A stretch of DNA of 64,000 nucleotides, from contig NC_090796.1 of the NCBI RefSeq assembly GCF_040054535.1, positions 17,183,501 through 17,247,500 on the forward strand, written 5' to 3'. Position 1 is the stretch's first letter; each line of letters opens with the position of its first letter. The notes under the pieces were generated by a model, which saw nothing but the letters and a program-made list of their open reading frames with translations, had not been told where the DNA came from and did no database searches. Origin of the DNA: Antennarius striatus. Lineage: Eukaryota; Chordata; Actinopteri; Lophiiformes; Antennariidae. A program made the translations under genes and the position numbers. Below are positions 31,592 to 54,690 of this stretch, in pieces.

Positions 31592-32509
31592 GTGAGAATT
31601 ATCCCCGGCCGGGGACGTCTGAGCGAGATGTTTGGAGTAATTACTAGCTGTAGCTAGCTGCTAGCAGGCTAGCACCTCCCGGTCAGCCGTCAGGCGGCGC
31701 CCGCGTGGCGGTGAGAGCCAAACGGATCAAACCTGTGATCGTTACCGTCAAGTGTCCTGGTTTGAACCGCGGTTAGCATTTAGACCTGGATTGTTGCTAA
31801 ATTACCATTCTTACTACAGCGAAGGCGGGACTCGTCCTCCTCGGTCTCTGATTGGCCGATACGTCTTGCGTTTATTGTGTGGGCGGACTACTTTTAACCA
31901 TTATTGGTTAGGAGTGCGGAAGAAGTATCAATATTAACCAATCAATGGTAAAGAAGGCGGGTTTTGGCGTGGCCATAGTAGGATTATAAAATAAACACGT
32001 ATGCCAGCCGTACTAGGGTGTGTTCAGATGAAATCTGTCGCTGTGCCTGAAAAGATGTGATAATGATTTAAAAAAGATGCAACGGTTTGTTCGGAGGCCG
32101 TTATTCGGTTTGTAGACGACCGGAAACGGATGTTTGACGCGATGAGAACGAGACAAACTTACACGCTAGCTAAGAAGTTAAAACATCGTGTTGTTATCAC
32201 TTCTGCTATTTAACTTCACTTTAGTTAATTTAATTTAATGTATATGTTGCAAAACTGTAATGAGTCATTAATCGTAGGTACCGAGAAATACGATAAAAAC
32301 ATAACGATTAAATTTATATTTCAATCAAATGTACAGTATGACGTGTACTGGTTAAACTGTTGCTGGCAGCTGTCTGATTTAATGTTGACGTTCAGCGAGC
32401 GGAGCGGCGTTCACGTACATCAGGGAAAATCCTAATGCGTGGGTTCCGGTAATGAAGGCTGCTGCTTTCGAGGCTGCTGCTGTCGAGGAAGACTAACCTG
32501 ATGAAGGGA

Positions 32510-32925
32510 ATAAGATAAGATAAGATAAGATAAGATAAGATAAGATACACTTTATTGATCCCCTAGGGGAAATTACATTTGTCACTCAGGTGTACATTTG
32601 TTACATTTTTTGTGTTAGTTTTTCACACACTATGTATGTACAGGCCCCTGAAACAACCACAGCACACAAAGGGGCCTGTAATCATGCAGTTAGTATACAA
32701 ACACACATCAAGCTGTACATCGGGAGCCTGAGTGACGGGCAGCAGCTTCCTGGAGTGCGCCCCAATAGAGCAGCTTGTAAGGGGGACGGCGCCTTGCTCA
32801 AGGGCGCCTCAGCAGTGGCTGGGAGGTGAGCTGACGCCTCCCACCGCGGGAATCGATCCACCGATGGCTGGGCGATCTGTCTTCAAGACCTCTGCTCTAC
32901 CGCTGAGCCACTGCCGCCCCAAATA
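32510..32925 (-). mobile_element. tRNA-derived SINE, apparently full length
   Basis: On the minus strand the element starts near 32925 with a tRNA-like head: an A box TGGCTCAGCGG (32910-32900) and a B box within GGTGGATCGATTCCCG (32862-32847). A body containing cccttgagcaaggcgcc follows. It ends in tttcccctaggggatcaataaagt plus a TATCT-type tandem, which reads (AAGAT)n on the + strand at 32510-32547. The tail matches the fish LINE-type 3' end, so a partner LINE could have mobilised it. Confidence 0.8.
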
Positions 32926-33490
32926 TATACATAACATGAAGCATAGAGCTAGGCAGATTAAGTCTGTTACCTTTGGTAATGTGGGCCCTATTTTACAATC
33001 AGGGCTCCTTTTATCGGCCATAAATTTTAGTAACTCATCTATAGATGATCATAAAAATGAAATGCCAAGTTACATGAGAATGGATGTTGGAAAACTGAGC
33101 TGAGGATGCAAAGAGAAAACAATCAGAGAAAACCCTGTGATCCTTAGCAGAACAAAGAGAAGGGGGCTCACAATCTGTGACAGTTTAGAATTCAACTGTG
33201 CCCTTTTGAACAAACATCGCTGCTCCCACATGCAAATTGACCACATCAGTGACACTTCTGTGGCCCAAACACCCCCCCTGTTAACGTTCAGCTGAAGGGT
33301 GTGGGTGACACAAAGCAGGCCAGGAAATCTTTATCAATCCACTGCACAGTTGAGCTGATGAGAGACGCTGTGTTAACATGGCTGATCCAAATACCAGTGC
33401 TGAGGCGGGGGCCATTATGGTTGTGCAGTGAGCAGATGATGCGTTGTTTTTTATTGAGCAGCTTTGGTAGTTGTGTGGGTGATGCAGACA

Positions 33491-33587
33491 TGGTTGGGAA
33501 TCTCATAGTTGGTTTCAAATATCAGAAAAAAAAATTCTATATTGAGAGAATACATTTATTAGAGACCAACTATGAGATTTCCAACCA
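33491..33587. repeat. 23-bp inverted repeat with 51-bp loop
   Basis: The arm at 33491-33513 (tggttgggaatctcatagttggt) pairs with 33565-33587 (one mismatch in 23). The loop is AT-rich. It could be the fold-back end of a transposon or a transcribed hairpin. Confidence 0.75.
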
Positions 33588-34093
33588 TCAACCATCTCAA
33601 GTACACATTGAAAGGTTGTAGAAACACATTTATTAATCAAAATAAAATTTTCTGCCATCTCTGTAGTAATCATCTAAAATGATTACATACATATCTGTCA
33701 TGTAATAAATAATAGTCTTTGCATTATCTGCAGTTAATCATAAAAAAGAAACGTTCAATTTTCATTTATGTTATCAATAAATTAATAGAACAATTGTTTC
33801 CTGCTTCTCTAAACGTGTATGGTTACGTTGTGTTATAGTCAGCTGTTTGCGTAACATGCAGGGACAACCTTTATTTCCTTTTGGCCTTGAATGCAGCACA
33901 CGCAGCTTTGTAAATATAGGAAATGACGTATCCAATCAGATGCCTTTAAACGGCGTTAGGCCCGCCCACTTCCTCCGCCGGCCTGTCAGCGTGGGCCATC
34001 GTGCTGCTGCAGTTCCTGTGGACTGGGAGCACGTTATTTGACAGAGAAGGAAGGAACTGAGCTCCTGAACATCTACTGAGCTTTACCGACACG

Positions 34094-45933
<11,840 letters not shown>

Positions 45934-46485
45934 GTTAGTGTTTAAATATACGCCGCCGGGCCGGATGCGTTTGGAGTCGACGGCGTCGCACGTAGCCGTG
46001 GTAACGTGGCGACACTTTCAGGTTTCAGGTGATGCGGATTCATCAGACCTGAAACAAAGAGCCAGGCGGGGTGGATTCATGGCGTTTGCAGCGTTATCTA
46101 GTTGGCCTAATTTCCTGAGACGTATCAAACATCAATTAGAGAGAATTACAAGTAGATGCAATTAACGTGTCACAACAAATTACACCAGACAAACGCTGAT
46201 CTCCCTTTGGCGGCTAAAAAAAAAATAAAAAAATTGATTGTCCAATCCTCAAATGTCAATCTGAACTTGAAGATTATTCGCCGGATTGTTGTTGTTTTTT
46301 TAAGTGTCTGCTGTAGATTTGACGTGTGGTGATTAGCTGCTGATAAGACTTTGGTCTGTGCACAATAAACACACACACACACAAAAAAAAAAGACACGTC
46401 GAGCTGAAAAATAATTCTCTTCCGAGGAGAAATGAGAGCAGGAGCTAATTGAGAGGCTGATGTTTGTGAAAGCGTCGAGTCTTTC

Positions 46486-46489
<4 letters not shown>

Positions 46490-46525
<36 letters not shown>
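46490..46525. repeat. (TG)n microsatellite
   Basis: About 18 TG units in adk intron 4. Confidence 0.92.
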
Positions 46526-46527
<2 letters not shown>

Positions 46528-49208
46528 TTATCAGAAGATGGATGCAGTGAGAGGAAGAAGAAAGCTGCCAGGCCCCGAGGCTAGCAGCATCTCCATGCTT
46601 TGGAGTTGTGCACCTCCATACAAACACTCTTTAATTATCAAGATCAAAAGCTCCAACATAAACCGCAGTCACTCACAGACATTAAACACCAACTTTATTT
46701 CATTCTTCTGCAGAAAAAAAACAGCTATTTTTTAAATCTTGTTTGCTTCAGGCAGGTGGATTTTAGAAACTGGTGGGCTCAGTTTTCACGTAGCTCGGTT
46801 TTTTTCAGCGCGGATTATGTCCGCCTTTCTGCGTCAGGCTCATCGTAAACACTTTGAATAACTTTATTGCCACAATCGTGATCTTATCAGACCTTAAGTA
46901 AACTCCGGCGCGCTTCGGAATCGTCGCCTCGGCGACTGCTTGATGCCAAAATACATTTGTGTTGGTTTAAAATGTGACCATAAAGTTATTTAGCGTCAAA
47001 CTTGATGAAGTGGCGCCTGTTGCTTTCAAACCTTCAGCTTGTCCAGATGTGGACAAGGACTTCTTCATGTCTTATTTGACGATGGCGTGGATCGCCCCGC
47101 CCTTCCAGAAATCAGAAGGAGGTGATTTTCATTATTCGCCGCAGTCACGGCTAGAAACGCTCCATCGATGGAATCATTCTGTCTGGTAATGGCGCGGCAG
47201 ACCCGGGGAAAATGTTATTCTACTGTTTATTTGGATATTTACCCCCCCTTTCTGAGGGAAGATGTCGAGTCGATTGTGAAATGTTGGAGATAACAAGAGT
47301 GTTTTGGTCCCACACCCACACGTCTGAGACGCTTTCTGTCAATATATACCTCCAAGCTCTGACTTCTCCACATTTCACTTTCAGGTGATGCTGTTCTTTT
47401 ATGAAATATGTATAATGCATAACCGGCGCCCAGATTATCACATTGTAGCTCCATGCAGTATGTGGAACTTCAAACCGGGTTGTATTGTGGAAGCTGAACC
47501 TTCAAACGCCGATGATACGCGCGGCGGCAGCGGCGGCGAATCCACATCAAAGCGCGCCGGGAACTTAAATGAGATGCTGGATCCGGGGCGGGTTTGCTCA
47601 GGAGCGCCATCGACGAGGCGAGGCGTTCGCAGGAAATGCTGGGAAAAACCCGGGGAGCAGGAAAGATCAATGCCTCCGCCAGGAGAACTCCAAACCCTCA
47701 CCGCTTCATCTGGGGGGGTAATAGGTTAAATACTGCCGCTTGGTCCCGGTTAAGATTTCCGCACCATCAAGGAGAACCTAAACCTGGGCTTTAAGGAGAT
47801 GCACAATCAATGCTAATTGGATTTAGTCAAATGAGAATTGACCAAGCCGGAGCTTAAACGGATAAGTGTTGCTTCCCTCTAACTGCCGTCTCTCCTCCAC
47901 GCCGGTCCAATCAGCGCCGCTACGTTTGCCGGTCACGGCTTGTTTGAGGGCTTTCTTTACGGCCGGCCTGCGTTCGGACGTCAACGGAGGAAAAGTAGAT
48001 CCTTCTTTTGCACGGCGAATACGTCAAAGTAACACGGAGATGGCGCCTGTGGCGTCTGACCAATCACAGAGCGGCTCGGTGCTTCGATCGGCGCCGACAG
48101 ACAGAACCGACTGGAGGCGGACCAACGCCTGAATGATAATATCGTTTTCCGGAGAATCGATCGCTGCGTTGATCGGTTTTGATGTCTTGTCTTCAACTTA
48201 ACCGGCGCATGTTGTGTCCTGAGCCAGAGATGGGTTACCTTGGTAACCACCGCTGCTGATGCTGATGCTGCGTCCCTGGGATGCAAACTTGGAGATTTGG
48301 AGATAAACCGTCGGCGGTGGAAGCGTCAGACACCGGGTTTGGCACCGCCGTGGCGTTCATCACAGGTGACAGAACCTGGGGGGGCCGTGTCAAGGAGCTC
48401 CATTGATTCATTTCAAAGGAACATCAAAGTGTTCCGACGGCTCCTGGGGGCCCCCGGAGGTTGAATCCTGAGAAAAGGGGAGTTCCCGCCCATGCCCCTG
48501 CGCTCCTCGTGTAAACCGTGCGTTCTCATTACGATCCTCACAAACCAGCGGCTTTGACATATTTTGCACGATTCGTTCACCAAAGGGACAAACTGTTGTG
48601 CTTAAGTGCCGAACGCGTCGCCAGTGATGAAGCGTGTTCCCGGTCTGTGTTTGGACGCGGTGGCGTGTTCGGGGCCCGTGTCATCAATTCACTGTGAAGT
48701 CTTAATGACTGTTTAGAAAGTGGAGGGCTGTTTGAACGGCTGCCGTCTCCGTTCTGGTTCTGACGCCTGTTTAACATTTCCTCAGACTCGGTCAGTCGTG
48801 GAGAGGGGGCCGATGGCGGGGGGGGGTGGGGGGGCCCGGGCTTTGGATGTTCTGGTTCTGGGCTCCTAATTGAAAAGGCATGTGAGCCACACTGTCCAAA
48901 GTCGTATTTAAGAAAACGCCAAAAAAGAAGACCTCGCCTCCACAGAGGTCCTCACCAGCTCGGGGTCCTGGAAGCGGGTTGGATGTCTCACTGAAGGCTC
49001 TGACTTATTTCTCGGGTTGAGAATATTCCATGACCTCATGTTTGGCTTTTGCAGCTCGTTTTGTTAAATAAATAAAGAACAGCAACTGGTCTGAAGCTCC
49101 AGCGGTCCGCGTCTGGTTCCACTTAGCCAAACCGGGACAGTGGAGGCGAAAGACTGGAGCTTTTGTGTTCGCGTCGCGCCACTTTTCAGGAGGATGTGTC
49201 TCGATTTC

Positions 49209-49235
49209 CTTTTTTTTTTTTTTTTTTTTTTTTAC
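49209..49235. repeat. Poly(T) run
   Basis: About 25 consecutive T, possibly the poly(A) tail of an old minus-strand insertion; no element body is recognisable next to it. Confidence 0.7.
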
Positions 49236-51849
49236 GATTTTTACTTTCGGTTCTGACGCGTTTTTGATTAGCGTCGGAGACGTTTGTAGCTGAATGTTTT
49301 TTAATTGCATGGGGTTTCGTGTTAGCGAGCGACGCTAACGACCGATTTAGGACCCGAACTCTCTGAGAAATCAACCCCTCCCAAATTAAAGAAAAAAAAG
49401 GCTCTTTTTTGTTTTAAGACAGGTTAATTGTGGAACCGCCGTTAGCACCCACTCTTAGCTGTTTTACTGCAGCGGGGCCCCCCCCCACCCCCACCCCCAT
49501 TACCAGGCACTGTAAGGGTCACACTCTGTTAAGCATCTTGTGAGAGACGCATGGAACCAAATGGATTTTTCTTCTACTTGTTCTAGACATTCCAGGTGTG
49601 CGAGCGTGCACTCGACGGGGGTGGGGGGTCGGGGGGGGGGGTATTGTTTTCCCCAGCGTGAGCGGAGGAAGCGGCGAACGCCTCATTCGCTTTGATGAGC
49701 GATGTGTTCATGCGTGGGCTCCAATGTCACCCGCCATGAGGCAGCTGTGAAGTCGCGGCTCACGTCTGCGGTGCCATTTACTCAATGATGAAGTGGTGGT
49801 GGTGGTGGTGGGGGGGGGACACGTGTTCCACAACACGCTAACGCCGGCGTGCAATCGGAATCCAAAGGCCGCAATTGTCATATATCTTTTAATTTCCACG
49901 ACTTTTCGACAGGATTCGCAGGTGATGTTGATGCGGTCGCCGTGGGAGACGATTTGCAGCCCAACTTGTGACTTCATTTGAGCTGCTGAAGAAGGGAGGT
50001 GTCGAGCGGAACGCAGCTCATCAGTATGCACGGGGAGGAGTGTTGATTAACGTGGAGGCCTCAGGAGACACACACTTCCGTGTGCGTCGCGTGGCCTCCG
50101 AGGCGCCGCTGAATACCAGATCTTGCGTAACGTGTCCTTGTTGGAGTCCTCAGCTCCAGGCTGAAGAAGAAAGGCTGCACCATCGGCTCGCTCTTTGCCG
50201 GTTTTTTATTTTTTGTACAGTTGCCCAGGCTCCAGGCGAGCTCTGACTGAAATCTGAAAGGACTTGTGAAGCAGACAGTCGTCTACATATCTGGCAGCGT
50301 TTTCACGTCAAACTACAGGACGGTATTCTGCACAGGACGCTTTTCGTTTCTGGTCCCTCTGCAGCTCAAAAAGCCGTCGTGACTCCCAGACGCCTGAACA
50401 ATGCTTCGTTAAACCCGCCGTCGTGTCGTCCGGAATCACGCAGGTCAACACAAAACCATGAATGAAAGGATGATTGTGCATTTTTATTTTTTATTTTTTT
50501 ACACAACTGCTCTGCATTTCGGTGTGATTATGAAGCGAGCGCTTCAGATTTCCCCTCAGCAGAATGTCTGTGGCGGTACTATTTATTTGGCACATTCTCA
50601 GCGTGCTCCCACTCTTGCGGTTGAAGTGTTGCATAGCAACTGGGAAAAACAGCTTTAAATATTTTGGTTTAAAAAGGTTTTAAGAAAATAAAGAACAGCC
50701 TGCAATTACTGTTCATTTCTCCCCGAGTTCATAAGTTTAAGGAGCTGCAGGATTGTGCCAGGCAATAAATGAAATACCAAATTAGGCTTTGTGTTTGCTT
50801 GGAAAATCTGAGGAACGGTTCGTCTGGAGTTGTGCATCCACTTCTTCTTCTTCTTCTTCCTCCTCCTCTTCTTCATCATCTGCAGCTATTTAGTTTATGG
50901 AATAAACGCTTTCAGCTGCTCACTAATTCACCATTTGGAGACAGAGCTGGGTCGCGTTTTGTTGGGTTTTTCTTTTTTTTTTTTGCGGCAGCTCGCTTTC
51001 CCCCAGTCCGTCTGCGACAGGATGGAAAATGTGTAGGTGAGCTCAAATGTGAAGTGATGTGCCGGGAGGAAAAGGGACGAGGATGGAGCGACGGTGAGAT
51101 GGAGGGGTGGGGGGGCGGTGGATGACGCACAGCAGGTGACAGACAGACACTAATAGTAATGGCTCTTATCAGCGCTTCGCCCGCTACCTCTTCTCACACA
51201 GGCTCTGACATCCTCCTCCTACTCCACCCCCTCCATCAAGCAGGGGGCGACGTGGTGCAGCCTGCTCAGACGGAAACAGCCTGCCAAACACAGGTCCCCT
51301 CACATATAAATTGCATCATTAACATCACCTAGATTATTCCGAGCTCTCCCACCGGCGGATGGCAGCGCCGGCTCGGCTCCACATCCGGGTTGGCTCTCAG
51401 ATGCCAGCTCTGCTCCCCCGGTGGGTTTATTTTTTAAAAACGGATCCAGAGCAGATCTTTCTTTCACTCATTACCTGGTCTATAATAATAATGTGCTTTC
51501 ATGTGTTTTCTATCACCACCTGTCAAAAATGTCAGTTGTGTGTTGTCGTGCGCGCCTGGAGGAGTGCTGGTTGCTATTAGGAAAAATCAATTTCACAATG
51601 TTAACTAGGATGGCTCTCACGCTGCTGCCTGGGGCCGGTGGAACCACACATGTACGCCCCCCCCCCCTCCAAACCCCCACCATAAAGTTTGGAATCAGCT
51701 CTTGATTCCACATCTACAGTAAATCCAAACAGATTCGGGAGGGTGTAATGCTAGGACACGCTACGCTAACTCAGGCAGGTGAAGGTCTGACCTCTTTCAG
51801 GTGGGGGGGGGGGGTCAGGTGATGACAACTAATTCTCTTTTAATAGTAC

Positions 51850-52040
51850 AGTATATTTTTACTATATTGTAGATGTATTTGACTGATTTTACTGCTTTTA
51901 TTTTTATACCTCATGGCCGGGGGACTGCAGGTGTAAACTAGCCTTCTGGCTAGTTGTGGCGCTGTTAACCATGTATAGTCATGTGTTTCATGACACTGCA
52001 TTGTCCCCTTTAAATAAAGTTAAAAAAACTGAACTAAACT
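51850..52040 (+). mobile_element. Probable LINE 3' UTR remnant
   Basis: ggggactgcaggtgtaaact, agccttctggctagttgtgg and tgcattgtcccctttaaata followed by aagtt and an A-rich end resemble the 3' UTR of a common fish non-LTR retrotransposon. There is no coding part. Confidence 0.5.
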
Positions 52041-52071
52041 AATGCTGTATCAGCAGGATGCATAGTCACTA

Positions 52072-52090
52072 CTGCCACCTGCTGGTGTGG
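52072..52090 (-). promoter_or_regulatory. Candidate CTCF-binding site
   Basis: CTGCCACCTGCTGGTGTGG; the complement CCACACCAGCAGGTGGCAG is close to the CTCF consensus. It lies just after the retroelement remnant, so it could be element-derived. Motif match only. Confidence 0.4.
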
Positions 52091-53397
52091 CATGCTTACT
52101 GCAGCAGGATGAAATCAGAGCGGTGACCGGTTCGGGTCGACCCGTTAACCTCGTGTGTTTAATACGTCTAAAATAAATAAGTGTTTGATTTCACAGGAGT
52201 GACCTACAGGATCGCGTAACTCCTGTTCTGATCATATTGAATTCACATCCAGCTCTGAAAACGCCGACTTGACCGAGTCTGACTGTCTTTAAATTATTCA
52301 GGACGAAGGCGATCCGCCGTGCCCCCACCCCACCCCAACAGAACGAGGCTCCTAAGCCCGGCTGACGTCTACCGCCGGACGCCGCTTCCGCCTCAGATCA
52401 GTTGGCAATTAACTGTGTAATTACTAGCCGGGGTCGGGGTTAAGCTCCGAGTTAAAGGTGGGTGCAGCAAACATTTTCATGTGATCCTCTTACTCCATTA
52501 TCCTTTTTCTCTGTGACAAGGTTTTACCTCATGGGGAGAATACATCACATAAAGCCCCCTGGCAATTACTCCTCCATGAATATTCTCGTGGTGCATAGCC
52601 CATATGATTAATCTGGAATCCCTTCAACCCCCCCCCCCGAACCCCCCAGCAACCGCAGGCCCGGCTCTGCTTACCATGCAAGTTTCATTTTCACCTGAAC
52701 AAATGGCTCCTTTAGACAAAAAGTGCCAACCTTTTACTTTCCCCGGCTGCTCGGGAGAACAAGAGAGGGGGAGCACAACCTTCTGCGGTAAAAACAGATA
52801 TTCCAGGAGGGGCGGAGCCTGGTGGAGGTTTTTTTGGGAGGTGGGAGCTGGGGGGGGGGGTTAGTTTGAATGTGTTGAATAAAGGAACATTTATTTTTGT
52901 GCTCCGGTCTGTAACAGCCTCAGGAAATAGCACAGTCTCTTGATCGGGAGCAAATCCTATTAACTTCCAGTGCTCCCCGTCGGGGTAATGGGCTCCACCT
53001 TGAGCCTTTTTCGCCTCTGACACATCGATACCGGCGTCTGGAAAGCCCGGCGCTTGGCGAACCCAACGCTGGGGCGGGCGAGAGACTAATCAAGTCAAAC
53101 AATCTGCCGGGCCGGAGCAACACGGAGCTGGGATGTTGATCTCCGGCGCGGCTCATTCAACAGCCCCCTTCACACGTTCCTAACCTAATACTGAAGGATC
53201 AGCGCTCGGGATCAGTTCAAGATCAGGTTATTCGAGCCCCTGAGAATTGTAAAGCGATCCCTGAGCAGCTTTTGCTTTCTCAGGAGTGATCAGAGCTGTC
53301 GGCTGTATTATAGACTGCGAGGGCCGGGGCAGGAGCGAACTCCTGGGATTTATTTTAGTCCGGCATGGGAAGGGCTGGGAAAGTGTTTGCGCTATAA

Positions 53398-53419
53398 GTG
53401 TGTGTGTGTGTGTGTGTGC
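53398..53419. repeat. Short (GT)n microsatellite
   Basis: About ten GT units in adk intron 4. Confidence 0.85.
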
Positions 53420-54242
53420 GAGCGAGAAACTCAATTTACAGTTTGTGGCTAACCGCCATCCTAATGTCAATTGGTAGAGAAACTCCAATATCTCCAAAGT
53501 GAAAACATAGGCTACCTCTGGTTTATTATTTTCTGTCAGGAATCTGATGTTTTCAGAAATGGTTAGTTTAAAGCTGCCACATACTGTTACCCCGCCGCCA
53601 GGGCCTCAGGAGGAAACGGAGCTCTCTATCAAAGCATAACTACTCCAATTAAGAGACTGGCTTTACGTGCAGCGACAGACTTCCCGGTTAAAAAGGAACA
53701 AATGACTCCGTTCCCCGACGTTCCCCACATGCTTCGGCGTTCCGGCGGCCGCTGCAGCCGCCTATCGGGTCCTGAATGTGACCACGTTTGATGCTGGGTG
53801 ACACCGCTGATGGATGGCTTCAGTCTGGACCTGCTCATAAATCCATGTTCAATGACATGTTCCTCTCCTTTCACTATTACCCCTTGTGCCTGCTGTCATC
53901 CGGCTGTCTTCTGTCTGCAGAGTTACAGTGTGCACCTGTCACACGCAATTTATGGCGAGCAATTTGTTGTCTACGTGCGAGTTTCATGAGAACTTTTCTC
54001 CCGCATTTGTCGCACATTAATCCTTCAGACAGAGAGGGAATATTAAGCAGGTTTTTGTTATTAACTCCGCCTCTGAGGTCGAGAATTCTCCTCCATCTAT
54101 TTGTGTTTCCGTTCATGCGTTTATCAGCAGGATTACAGGAAATGTTCACGGCATTCTGGGTGAAGGAAGAACGAATTGATCTGAGAGCAGAACCCCCAGA
54201 GTGGAGGCGGGGACTGGTGTCATGTTCACACATGATGCAGTT

Positions 54243-54690
54243 TGGATTGGGGTCAGGGGCTAGGGTTAGGGTTATACCCATGGTGAGAGGTTAGGTTTAA
54301 ATCTAGGGTTAGATGTTGGATTGGGGATTAGATGTAGGGTGTAGGATTAGATGTTGGGTTTAGGGTTAGATGTAGGGTTTAGGGTTGTAGGGTTTAAGGT
54401 TAGATGTTGGATTTAGGGTTAGATGTTGGGTTTAGGATTTGTGTTAGATGTTGGGTTTAGGATTTGTGTTAGATGTTGGGTTCAGGATTAGATGTAGGTG
54501 TATGGTTGGGGTTATTGCTAGATGTTGGGGTTATTGTTAGATGTTGGGTTTAGGGTTAGATGTTGGGTTTAGGATTTGGGTTAGATGTTGGGTTTAGGAT
54601 TTGGGTTAGTTATTGAGTTTAGGATTAGATGTAGGGTGTTGGGTTGGGTTTATTGTTAGATGTTGGGTTAAAATTAGGGATTAGGGTTAG
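54243..54690. repeat. Degenerate telomere-like minisatellite
   Basis: Repeats of TTAGATGTTGGGTTTAGGA and related 18-25-bp units mixed with GGGTTAGGGTTA at the left end. G-rich on the + strand. It looks like a TTAGGG-derived minisatellite in which a longer unit has since amplified. Confidence 0.85.

Larger units (their letters stand above)
31101..34093. other. Region between vcl and the main adk first exon
   Basis: Holds a GC-rich promoter-like block at about 31380-31700 with a candidate alternative adk first exon, a complete tRNA-derived SINE at 32510-32925, a 23-bp inverted repeat near 33540, and the likely promoter of the short adk form at 33950-34090 (GC box cccgccc and an ETS-like acttcct). 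No AP3M1 exon was recognised. Confidence 0.5.

Noticed and set aside
32890-32921. A tRNA gene suggested by the A and B boxes
   Set aside because: The tRNA-like head has no full cloverleaf or acceptor stem and continues into a SINE body and tail.
33288-33518. Minus-strand 76-codon frame next to the inverted repeat as a transposase fragment
   Set aside because: The sequence gives a vague impression of an old coding remnant but no motif supports it.
53788-54294. 168-codon + strand open frame
   Set aside because: No recognisable motif; its end runs into the telomere-like array and an equally long frame exists on the opposite strand, so it is probably chance.
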